Positions 1-6,573 of a DNA stretch of 17,876 bases are shown here, in pieces. Origin of the DNA: Rhodospirillales bacterium (GTDB taxonomy: Bacteria; Pseudomonadota; Alphaproteobacteria; Rhodospirillales; Casp-alpha2); NCBI GenBank assembly GCA_028282185.1, contig JANQIJ010000412.1, forward strand, positions 1 to 17,876, in the 5' to 3' direction. The notes beneath the pieces were generated by a model. It saw only the letters and a program-made list of their open reading frames with translations. It had not been told where the DNA came from and made no database searches. The translations under genes and the position numbers were made by a program. The stretch's first letter is position 1. Each line of letters starts with the position of its first letter.

Positions 1-1080
1 GGCGAGGTGCCCGTCGCCTCGGCCGTTCTCGGCACCGCGGCCGGCGGTCCCGCCGGGCGTGCCATCCTGTCGCATTTTTCCGTCATGGTCGACGGGACCA
101 GCCAGATTTTCGCCGCCGGGCCCCCGGTGGTGAAACGGTCCTTGGGCCAGACAATCAGCAAGGAAGACCTGGGTGGGGCGGCGGTCGCCGTCGACCAGGC
201 GGGCTCGATCCACAACCGCGCGATCAGCGAGGACGACGCTTTCGATCAGATCAGGCGGTTCATCGGCTTCATGCCGCAAAACGTTTGGAACCTGCCGCCG
301 GTCCTGGCGGCGGACGATCCGGTCGATCGGTGCGAAGACGCGCTTTTGGACATCGTCCCGGAACAGCGCAGCCGGCCCTACGACATGAAGGAACTGATCG
401 ATCTGGTGGTCGATCGGGGGTCTGGCTTCGAAATCCGCCCGACCTACGGCAAGGCGGTGGTCACCCTGCTGGCGCGGCTCGGCGGCCGGCCCGTCGGTAT
501 CGTCGCCAACAATCCCAAGGTCTATGGCGGCGCCATGGACGCCGACGCGTCGCGCAAGCAAGTCCATTTCATGGAGCTCTGCGACACGTTCCATATTCCG
601 CTGGTCTTCCTGGTCGACGTGCCGGGGTTCATGGTCGGGCTCAAGGCCGAATGTGCGGGAACGCTCCGCGAAGGCATGCGTGCCGTCTACACCGCCGGGC
701 AGCTCAGCGTGCCGACCCTGACCCTGGTGATCCGCAAATGCTACGGCATGGCCGGGATGGCGACCTGCAACAAGAACGACATTGACCTGAAGCTTGCCTG
801 GCCGTCGGGGGAATGGGGATCGCTGCCGGTCGAAGGCGGGGTCGCCGCCGCCTTCCGTCGCGAGATCGAGGCGGCACCGGACCCCAAGGCGCGGGAAAAG
901 GAACTGGAGGCCGAACTGCGCGCCTATACCTCGCCGTTCCGCACGGCCGAGGCCATGGCGGTGGAGGAAATCATCGACCCCCGGGAAACCCGGCCGGTCC
1001 TCTGTGAATACATCGCGCTGGCCCAGGACCGCCTGAAGATCGGCCTGGGACCCCGGGCCAAGGCCGGCGCCGCGCCGTAA
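1..1080 (+). CDS. acyl-CoA carboxylase, carboxyltransferase (beta) subunit, 5'-truncated by window
   Basis: The reading frame is open from base 1, so the gene begins outside the window; the GTG at 7 is internal. The product belongs to the carboxyltransferase family that moves the carboxyl group from carboxybiotin to an acyl-CoA (acetyl-, propionyl- or methylcrotonyl-CoA type). The visible part holds the end of the N-terminal half (GGPAGRAILSHF and GTSQIFAAGPPVV, the Gly-rich CoA/oxyanion region) and the whole C-terminal half. In the C-terminal half, GRPVGIVANNP, the VDVPGFMVG stretch and the GMAGMATC region are typical of the second crotonase-fold domain. A biotin carboxylase gene follows 27 bases later in the same direction, which supports a two-component carboxylase. 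The acyl-CoA substrate cannot be fixed from this fragment. No biotin carrier domain is visible in the part seen. Confidence 0.9.
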   Translation, partial: GEVPVASAVLGTAAGGPAGRAILSHFSVMVDGTSQIFAAGPPVVKRSLGQTISKEDLGGAAVAVDQAGSIHNRAISEDDAFDQIRRFIGFMPQNVWNLPPVLAADDPVDRCEDALLDIVPEQRSRPYDMKELIDLVVDRGSGFEIRPTYGKAVVTLLARLGGRPVGIVANNPKVYGGAMDADASRKQVHFMELCDTFHIPLVFLVDVPGFMVGLKAECAGTLREGMRAVYTAGQLSVPTLTLVIRKCYGMAGMATCNKNDIDLKLAWPSGEWGSLPVEGGVAAAFRREIEAAPDPKAREKELEAELRAYTSPFRTAEAMAVEEIIDPRETRPVLCEYIALAQDRLKIGLGPRAKAGAAP

Positions 1081-1107
1081 ACATGTTCGGCAAAGGACCT
1101 CTGTTCG

Positions 1108-2478
1108 ATGGCCATTCGAAAGATTCTCATCGCCAACCGGGGCGAGATCACCTGCCGCGTGATCCGCAGCTGCCGGGATCTGGGAATCTCCACCGTCGCG
1201 GTGTATTCCGAGGCCGATGCGGATGCCCTGCATGTGGCGCTGGCCGACGAGGCCCATGCCATCGGCCCGGCGCCGACGGCGCAAAGTTACTTGAACCAGG
1301 CGGCGGTGCTCGCCGCGATAAAGGCATCGGCGGCCGAGGCCGTTCATCCGGGCTACGGCTTCCTGGCGGAGAATCCGGCCTTCGCCCGTTCGGTCGAGGC
1401 CGCCGGGCGAACCTGGATCGGCGCCCGGCCGAAGACCATCGAGGACATGGGCGACAAGCAGCGGGCCCGTGACATCGCCTTGGCCTCGGGGGTTCCGGTT
1501 CTGCCCGGCAGTCCCCGGTTCGCGCCGGGCGATACGGCGGGCCTGGACCGGGCGGCGGCGCGGGTCGGCTTTCCCCTTTTGGTCAAGGCGGCCGCCGGCG
1601 GCGGCGGGATCGGCATGCGCCGGGTCGACGGCCCGGACGACCTGGCGCGTCAGGTGGAAACCACCCAGGCCCTGGCGGAACGCAGCTTCGCCGACGGCAC
1701 GATCTATCTGGAACGGTTCATCGATGGCGCCCGACATGTGGAGGTTCAGGTTCTGGGCCTGGGCGACGGCGGCGGTCTGCATGTCTTAGACCGCGACTGT
1801 TCGGTGCAGCGTCGTTTTCAGAAAGTGATCGAGGAGGCGCCCGCGCCGGAGATTCCGGACGCCGTCCGCTGGGCCATGCGCCAGGCGGCGATGGATCTGG
1901 TGCGCCACGAAACCTATCGCGGCGCCGGCACGGTGGAATTCATCTACGATCCCGCGACCGAGGCTTTTTACTTCCTGGAAATGAACACCCGCATCCAGGT
2001 CGAACACGCAGCCACGGAAATGATCACGGACCTGGACCTGGTCGCGGCGCAGATCGAGATCGCCCAGGGCACCTACGCGCCGCCGGCGCAGCACGCGGTC
2101 ACGGCCCGCGGCCACGCCATCGAATGCCGGGTCTATGCCGAGCGGCCGGAAAAGAACTTCCTGCCGGCACCCGGTCTGTTGGAGACGTTTCGCCTGCCCG
2201 GTCCGTCGGCCGACCTGCGCATCGATCACGGCCTCCGCGAAGGCGACCGGATCACCCCGCATTACGACCCGATGATCGCCAAAGTGATTGCGCGTGGCAC
2301 GGATCGATCACAGGCGATCGAGCGTTTGGCGACGGCCCTGGCCGAGATCGAAATCGCCGGCCTGTCAACGAACCTCACGTTCCTGCGACAAGTCATGGCC
2401 GATCCCGCGTTCCGCCGTGCGCCCCCGGCGACCGACTACATCGCCCGGGCGACCTATAAGCAAGGGAAGGACGCCTGA
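1108..2478 (+). CDS. accC: biotin carboxylase subunit of acyl-CoA carboxylase
   Basis: ATP-dependent biotin carboxylase, 456 aa, the normal length for a stand-alone BC subunit. The N-terminal motif KILIANRGEI, the Gly-rich ATP loop (AAAGGGGIGM, residues 161-170), the HVEVQVLG strand (210-217) and the catalytic region EMNTRIQVEH (291-300) are all present. Lys117, Lys160, Glu277, Glu291, Asn293 and Arg295 fall where the E. coli AccC ATP, Mg and catalytic residues are expected. There is no C-terminal biotin-attachment (MKM) motif, so the carrier must be a separate protein not seen here. The ATG is preceded by AAAGGA about 10 bases upstream. It lies 27 bases after the carboxyltransferase gene and is probably co-transcribed with it, so the pair more likely serves a specific acyl-CoA carboxylase than fatty-acid synthesis. 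The symbol accC is given by family only. Confidence 0.9.
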   Translation: MAIRKILIANRGEITCRVIRSCRDLGISTVAVYSEADADALHVALADEAHAIGPAPTAQSYLNQAAVLAAIKASAAEAVHPGYGFLAENPAFARSVEAAGRTWIGARPKTIEDMGDKQRARDIALASGVPVLPGSPRFAPGDTAGLDRAAARVGFPLLVKAAAGGGGIGMRRVDGPDDLARQVETTQALAERSFADGTIYLERFIDGARHVEVQVLGLGDGGGLHVLDRDCSVQRRFQKVIEEAPAPEIPDAVRWAMRQAAMDLVRHETYRGAGTVEFIYDPATEAFYFLEMNTRIQVEHAATEMITDLDLVAAQIEIAQGTYAPPAQHAVTARGHAIECRVYAERPEKNFLPAPGLLETFRLPGPSADLRIDHGLREGDRITPHYDPMIAKVIARGTDRSQAIERLATALAEIEIAGLSTNLTFLRQVMADPAFRRAPPATDYIARATYKQGKDA

Positions 2479-3101
2479 CACGGCACGGAACCGGCGGACG
2501 CGACGCGGGACGGGTTCGACGAGGGCCGCCCGAAGACCCGATCGGGCCTCAATCGCCCGCCGGCAGGTTGGGGCAGAACCGGCGCAGTCCCTGAAGCAGG
2601 GCGAGGCCCGCCCGCCCGCCCGCCGCCGGTCAGCCGGTGCCGAGCAATCAGGGCCAAGGCTTCGGCGTGAAACATCAGACTGGTCAGGTCCGCCGGGGTC
2701 AACGTCATCCGCTTACGCAACAGGTCGTCCGCCTGGGCCGCGACGGTGGTGACCAGGCCATAGCCGATGGATCCGCCGCCGCCCTTGATGGCATGGGTCA
2801 GGCCGGCGACGCGGTCGCGGGCCGCGGCGTTTTCCGGGTGCTGCGTCAGGGCGTCGACCGCCCGGGTCAGGTCGCCGCATTGTTCGTCCAAACGTCGGTC
2901 GTAGAGGGTGCGCAAGGCCGCCAGCTTGTCTTCCGGGATGCTTGCCTGGGCCATGATGTGATCCTCGGCCGCCGGCCCGTCGGATTCGGACGCGGCCAGC
3001 CGGTCGACTTCCGCCAAGACCGCGTCAAACGAGTCCGCTGTGCCATCGGCCCCATCCGCGGCAGACTGTGTTTTTCCGGTTTGTTGTCGGTCTCTGTCCA
3101 T
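2454..3101 (-). CDS. Hpt-domain (histidine phosphotransfer) protein
   Basis: Predicted 215-aa cytoplasmic protein with one Hpt domain. The hallmark LTHAIKGGGGSIGY (residues 101-114) matches the HxxKG phosphoacceptor pattern, making His103 the likely phosphorylated residue. It is followed by the amphipathic helix AAQADDLLRK. Hpt proteins shuttle phosphate between hybrid kinases and response regulators. The N-terminal 45 residues are polar and low-complexity, and the C-terminal 50 (Pro/Gly/Arg-rich) look disordered. An ATG further upstream at 3149 is open, but it overlaps a perfect TATAAT (3148-3153). The ATG at 3101 has GGAAGG five bases upstream and sits about 40 bases from the expected transcription start, so it is preferred. 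The 3' end overlaps the end of the convergent biotin carboxylase gene by 25 bases. No partner kinase or regulator lies alongside. Confidence 0.75.
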   Translation of the reverse strand: MDRDRQQTGKTQSAADGADGTADSFDAVLAEVDRLAASESDGPAAEDHIMAQASIPEDKLAALRTLYDRRLDEQCGDLTRAVDALTQHPENAAARDRVAGLTHAIKGGGGSIGYGLVTTVAAQADDLLRKRMTLTPADLTSLMFHAEALALIARHRLTGGGRAGGPRPASGTAPVLPQPAGGRLRPDRVFGRPSSNPSRVASAGSVPCQASFPCL

Positions 3102-3147
3102 CGCCCTTCCGTCTGCCGGCGCCACTGGGCGCGGTGTCTGGCTTGGC

Positions 3148-3153
3148 ATTATA
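3148..3153 (-). promoter_or_regulatory. -10 box (TATAAT) for the Hpt gene
   Basis: On the minus strand the sequence reads CGCTATAATGCC, a consensus TATAAT. It is about 47 bases ahead of the preferred Hpt start codon. No good -35 hexamer is visible at 17 to 18 bases, so the promoter may need an activator or may be weak. Confidence 0.45.
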
Positions 3154-3382
3154 GCGGATTATTAGGTCGGGTGAGACGGGCGTGAAAGCCGGCGAGGCCT
3201 GTGGTGATCGGGGGCCCTTTTCCGGCACGGCGATGTCCGTTCCCCGCGGCCGTGCCCGCCCGCCTGATGCCAGTTGGTCATGCGTATGAAAAAGCGTTGG
3301 CCTCTCGGCCGATAGCCAAAATGATGTTTGGTCGGGTGTAAAGCTGTGATTAAGTCGCGCGGGCGACAACAATTGAAACGAA

Positions 3383-3400
3383 TGCCCAGCATAATGGGCA
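3383..3400. promoter_or_regulatory. inverted repeat upstream of sat, possible operator
   Basis: TGCCCA, six bases (GCATAA), then TGGGCA form a perfect 6+6 inverted repeat that ends 35 bases before the sat start codon. The position suits an operator or a short 5' UTR hairpin. No regulator can be named from it. Confidence 0.3.
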
Positions 3401-3435
3401 AAACATCCGATCAAAGCATTGAAAGAGGAAACGTT

Positions 3436-4701
3436 ATGTCCAAGCTGGTACCGCCCCACGGCGGCGGTGATCTGAACCCGCGCATGATTCCGGCGACGGA
3501 ACGCGAGGCGACGCTCGCCCGCGCGCGGAACCTGAAACAAGTGCCGATGACGAGCCGGGAGACCTCCGACGTCATCATGCTCGGCATGGGCGCCTACACG
3601 CCATTGGACGGCTTCATGGGCGAAGCCGATTGGTGCGGCAGTTGCGTGGACATGAAGTTGGCATCCGGCGTTTTTTGGCCCATCCCGATCACCGTTTCCG
3701 CCGAACAGGACTTGGCCGACAGCATTGCGGCGGGCGAGGAAGTCGCGCTGGTTGACGGCGCGACGAGTGAGGTGCTCGGCATCATGACTGTCGATGAAAA
3801 ATACGGTATCGACAAGGACTTGGAAAACCAAAACGTCTATGGCACCACCGACGAAGCCCATCCGGGCGTGCAAAAGGTTCTGGCCCAGGGTCCGGTCAAC
3901 TTGGGCGGGCCGGTGCGGGTCCTGTCCGAAGGCCGCTTTCCAGAGACTTATGAAGGGCTGTATTTTCGACCCGATGAAACCCGTGCCATGTTCGAGGCCA
4001 AGGGCTGGTCCACGGTCGCGGCCTTCCAGACCCGCAACCCGATGCATTGCTCCCACGAGTTCCTTGCCAAGACCGCGGTCGAGGTCTGCGACGGTTTGCT
4101 GATTCACCAGGTTTTGGGCGCGCTGAAGTCTGGCGACATCCCCGCCGAAACCCGGGTCAAGGCGATCGGTGCCCTCGTCGATCACTATTTCGAGCCGGAA
4201 ACGGTGATCCAGGCCGGATACCCCATCGAAATGCGCTATGCCGGTCCCCGCGAAGCCCTGTTGCACGCCGTGTTCCGCCAGAACTTCGGCTGCTCGCATC
4301 TGGTGGTTGGCCGTGACCACGCCGGGGTCGGCGATTATTACGGCGCGTTCGATGCCCAGGACATTTTCGATGATCTTCCTGATGGCAGCCTGATCCTGCA
4401 GCCGTTGAAGATCGACATCACGTTCTTCTGTCATCAGTGTAATGGTATGGCCACGGCAAGCGTCTGTTATGAACAAGCGGACGGCTCGACGCTTTCAGAA
4501 AAGGAACGTCTTGTGATCTCGGCCGAGGTCGCAACGGGCAAGACGCCGGCGAAGTCCTGTCCCCATGGGCCGGAAACCAAGCTCAATATCTCGGGCACCC
4601 GTTTGCGCGAAATGTTCGGCAATCACGAACCCATCCCGGCCGAGTTCTCGCGGCCCGAGGTCGTTGCCATTCTGCAGGACTATTACGAGTCTCTGAAGTG
4701 A
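3436..4701 (+). CDS. sat: dissimilatory sulfate adenylyltransferase (ATP sulfurylase)
   Basis: This 421-aa, single-domain ATP sulfurylase has no APS-kinase extension. In sulfur oxidisers it runs toward ATP: APS + pyrophosphate gives ATP + sulfate. Signatures are QTRNPMHCSHE (198-208) with the HxxH pair His204/His207, GRDHAG (292-297), a zinc-type Cys/His set (Cys332, Cys335, Cys344, and Cys375 with His377), and ISGTRLREM (385-393). The ATG at 3436 has AGAGGA seven bases upstream. A longer in-frame start at 3328 is rejected because MSKLVPPHGG is the usual N-terminus of this Sat group and the extension is not protein-like. Adenylylsulfate reductase genes follow in the same direction after a 518-base gap, which supports the dissimilatory role. 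Cys205 inside the HxxH motif is less usual than Arg. Confidence 0.95.
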   Translation: MSKLVPPHGGGDLNPRMIPATEREATLARARNLKQVPMTSRETSDVIMLGMGAYTPLDGFMGEADWCGSCVDMKLASGVFWPIPITVSAEQDLADSIAAGEEVALVDGATSEVLGIMTVDEKYGIDKDLENQNVYGTTDEAHPGVQKVLAQGPVNLGGPVRVLSEGRFPETYEGLYFRPDETRAMFEAKGWSTVAAFQTRNPMHCSHEFLAKTAVEVCDGLLIHQVLGALKSGDIPAETRVKAIGALVDHYFEPETVIQAGYPIEMRYAGPREALLHAVFRQNFGCSHLVVGRDHAGVGDYYGAFDAQDIFDDLPDGSLILQPLKIDITFFCHQCNGMATASVCYEQADGSTLSEKERLVISAEVATGKTPAKSCPHGPETKLNISGTRLREMFGNHEPIPAEFSRPEVVAILQDYYESLK

Positions 4702-4876
4702 CGTCCGACGGCCCGGAGGCGGCGGTCGAGCCAAGTGTCGCCCAAACGACAGACTTTGAGATCGGTGCTTCTTATTACAATAAATGGCATCCAGCTTGAT
4801 CGAAATTGACTATCAAACTTGGCGCATGATAGGCGTTTCAATAGACGAGGCCGAGGATGTGATAGGATACAGTTTA

Positions 4877-4907
4877 TTGACGTCGAATATGTGACGCGTC
4901 ATAGACT
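4877..4907 (+). promoter_or_regulatory. candidate apr promoter with embedded palindrome
   Basis: TTGACG at 4877 resembles a -35 hexamer. CATAGA or TAGACT, 17 to 19 bases downstream, is a poor -10 match. The spacer contains the perfect 10-base palindrome TGACGCGTCA (4892-4901), well placed for a regulator. This arrangement would leave a leader of about 300 bases before aprM. Confidence 0.3.
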
Positions 4908-4923
4908 GTAGGGACAAAAACAA

Positions 4924-4974
4924 TTCCCGTGCCGTGAGCCGACAAGGCTCCTTAATAACAACAGGGGGCGGGAA
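4924..4974 (+). promoter_or_regulatory. possible structured 5' leader of aprM
   Basis: TTCCCG (4924-4929) and CGGGAA (4969-4974) form an outer stem. Inside it, GAGCC-GACAA-GGCTC (4936-4950) forms a perfect 5-bp hairpin. No T-run follows, so it is not an intrinsic terminator. It matches no riboswitch class I can recognise. Confidence 0.25.
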
Positions 4975-5219
4975 CAAGGGAGGTTACCAACCGAAATGCC
5001 GCTAGGGGTGTGTTCGAAGAGTCGCGAAAGGGCGTTCGTCTTCCGCGCAGTATCCGGTCGGGTGTCTGATTTCCGTATGTCATCGCCTGCGGCGGACGGG
5101 GGGCTGCCGGCGGCGGTCGCCGTGTTTCCGACGCGGAGGGGTTTCGGGGCGGCGGCCCTGATCGGCCGCCCGGGCCGGCGTTACGCCGCAATCAATTGCC
5201 ACAGTTAGGGACAGTATTA

Positions 5220-6050
5220 ATGTTCAACACCAATCCCTTTGCCGAGCTTTCGGCGTCCATTCCGCCCGGCGTCATGCAGGGTTTTGTCATCGTCATGATC
5301 CTGTTTGTCGTCTTCGGCACCTTGTTCGACGTCATCCACAAGGGCAGTGCCAAGTACTTTTTCGCCAACTGGCGGAAGACCAAGGCCGATGCCACGACGC
5401 CGGCCGGCGGCAGCGTCGGCATCGCCTTGTCGACCGCGGTCAACGAGGTCATGCTGTCTTCCGAATTCTGCAGCGCGAAACGGCGGATCGCCCATCTTTT
5501 GGGGATGTACGGCTTCATCGCCTATGCCTTGGCGACCTTCGTCATGGTGATGTACCACCCGACCGTGGCCAATCCCGGCTTCTGGGCGCCGCTGTGGTGG
5601 ATCGGCGCGATCTTGGTCTGCGTCGGCGGCTATTGGTTCTGGTTCTTCATTCGCGTCGATGTCGCGGCTGAGGGCTCCTCGCCGTTCAAGCTGATCCGCG
5701 CCGACCTGTTCGTCCTGTCCCTGCTGGCGAGCTGCACCATGGCGCTGGTTTGGGCTTATGCCCAGTCGATCGGCAGCAGCTGGACCAACATCTGGCTCGG
5801 CCTCTATCTGATCGCCACGGTGGTGTTGTTCGGTGGCGTGCCCTGGTCGAAGTTTTCCCATATGTTCTTCAAGCCGGCCGCGGCTTTTGAAAAGAACGTG
5901 GCCAAGGCGAACGGTTCGCGGAACGGTCTGCCCAAGCCCGCTGACCGGTCCTCGGCCGAGGATCGCGACCGCCATTCCATGGAGCTGTTGAAGGACGCGC
6001 CGTTGGATATGGGGCTTGGCATCAAGCGCGAAGCGCCTCGTCACTATTGA
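5220..6050 (+). CDS. aprM: AprM-type membrane protein, putative electron acceptor for AprBA
   Basis: A 276-aa integral membrane protein with about five hydrophobic helices (residues 20-40, 91-113, 122-144, 161-183, 190-210) and a polar C-terminal tail from 215. It lies 43 bases ahead of aprB, where AprM is found in sulfur oxidisers that lack QmoABC. AprM is proposed, not proven, to anchor adenylylsulfate reductase and pass its electrons to the quinone pool. His40, His92, His113 and His214 lie at helix ends or inside helices and could include heme b ligands, giving a loose likeness to NarI/DsrM-type cytochrome b subunits. ATG 5220 is preceded by GGGA. A TTG at 5196 in the same frame is a less likely start. 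Confidence 0.82.
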   Translation: MFNTNPFAELSASIPPGVMQGFVIVMILFVVFGTLFDVIHKGSAKYFFANWRKTKADATTPAGGSVGIALSTAVNEVMLSSEFCSAKRRIAHLLGMYGFIAYALATFVMVMYHPTVANPGFWAPLWWIGAILVCVGGYWFWFFIRVDVAAEGSSPFKLIRADLFVLSLLASCTMALVWAYAQSIGSSWTNIWLGLYLIATVVLFGGVPWSKFSHMFFKPAAAFEKNVAKANGSRNGLPKPADRSSAEDRDRHSMELLKDAPLDMGLGIKREAPRHY

Positions 6051-6093
6051 CACTTCAGCCGACATCAATCTTCTGAACGGAGAGAAACGCCAA

Positions 6094-6573
6094 ATGCCAA
6101 CTTTTGTATACATGACCCGATGCGACGGCTGCGGACATTGTGTCGATATCTGCCCGTCCGACATCATGCACATCGATAAGACCTATCGGCGTGCCTACAA
6201 CATCGAGCCCAACATGTGCTGGGAATGTTATTCCTGCGTCAAGGCCTGCCCGCAGAACGCCATCGACGTGCGTGGCTATGCCGATTTTGCGCCGCTTGGG
6301 CACAGTGTTCGGGTGCTGCGTGAAGAGGAAAAGGGCACCATCGCCTGGCGGATCAAGTACCGCAACGGCACGGAAAAGAACTTCCTCTCGCCGATCACCA
6401 CCAAGCCCTGGGGCAAGCACATTCCCAAGCTCAAGGACGTTCCGGCGCCGACCCAGGAACAGCGCGACAGTCAATTGCTGTACAACGAACCCAAGTACAT
6501 CCGCTTTGACGACGGCGGATTGCACACGTTGGAATCGAACGGTCTCAAACTCAAAAAAGGCGTGGTGTACTGA
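6094..6573 (+). CDS. aprB: adenylylsulfate reductase, beta subunit (iron-sulfur)
   Basis: A 159-aa ferredoxin-like subunit with two [4Fe-4S] motifs: CDGCGHCVDICPS (Cys10, 13, 16, 20) and MCWECYSCVKACPQ (Cys42, 45, 48, 52). Trp43, next to the second cluster's first Cys, matches the tryptophan proposed to sit on the electron path in Archaeoglobus AprB. The rest forms the long C-terminal arm expected to wrap around AprA. The length is normal for the family. The start at 6094 is chosen because MPTFVYMTRCDGC is the canonical N-terminus and GGAGAG lies nine bases upstream; the frame stays open to 6016 without homology. The stop overlaps the aprA start (TGATG), indicating translational coupling. Confidence 0.96.
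   Translation: MPTFVYMTRCDGCGHCVDICPSDIMHIDKTYRRAYNIEPNMCWECYSCVKACPQNAIDVRGYADFAPLGHSVRVLREEEKGTIAWRIKYRNGTEKNFLSPITTKPWGKHIPKLKDVPAPTQEQRDSQLLYNEPKYIRFDDGGLHTLESNGLKLKKGVVY

Larger units (their letters stand above)
3102..3435. other. intergenic region between Hpt gene and sat
   Basis: This divergent spacer of 334 bases should hold the promoters of both the Hpt gene (minus) and sat (plus). Seen in it are the TATAAT for the Hpt gene, an inverted repeat TTGGC/GCCAA (3297-3301 and 3315-3319) and a palindrome TGCCCA-N6-TGGGCA (3383-3388 and 3395-3400). The TGCCCA palindrome is close to the sat start. A TTGAAA at 3373 has no -10 at proper spacing. Open frames crossing the region show no recognisable protein. 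Confidence 0.5.
4702..5219. other. long intergenic/leader region between sat and aprM
   Basis: This 518-base gap contains no convincing gene. An AT-rich stretch (about 4770-4910) contrasts with the GC-rich surroundings and probably holds the apr promoter. It includes TTATT-AC-AATAA (4772-4783), TTGACG (4877-4882) and a perfect palindrome TGACGCGTCA (4892-4901). Downstream, TTCCCG (4924-4929) can pair with CGGGAA (4969-4974) around an inner GAGCC/GGCTC hairpin (4936-4950), suggesting a folded 5' UTR. A 70-codon open frame (4996-5208) ends 11 bases before aprM. It is Arg/Gly-rich without a recognisable fold and is not called a gene. Confidence 0.55.

Noticed and set aside
3025..4476. 483-codon minus-strand frame across sat
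   Set aside because: Antisense shadow of sat with no recognisable domain.
4996..5208. 70-codon open frame just upstream of aprM as a leader peptide
   Set aside because: Arg/Gly-rich composition typical of noncoding GC-rich DNA, no recognisable fold, and a weakly placed ribosome site (12 bases). It is mentioned only in the intergenic entry.
4702..5219. Known riboswitch class in the sat-aprM leader
   Set aside because: No conserved core of TPP, cobalamin, SAM or Moco riboswitches could be matched; only generic stems are seen.
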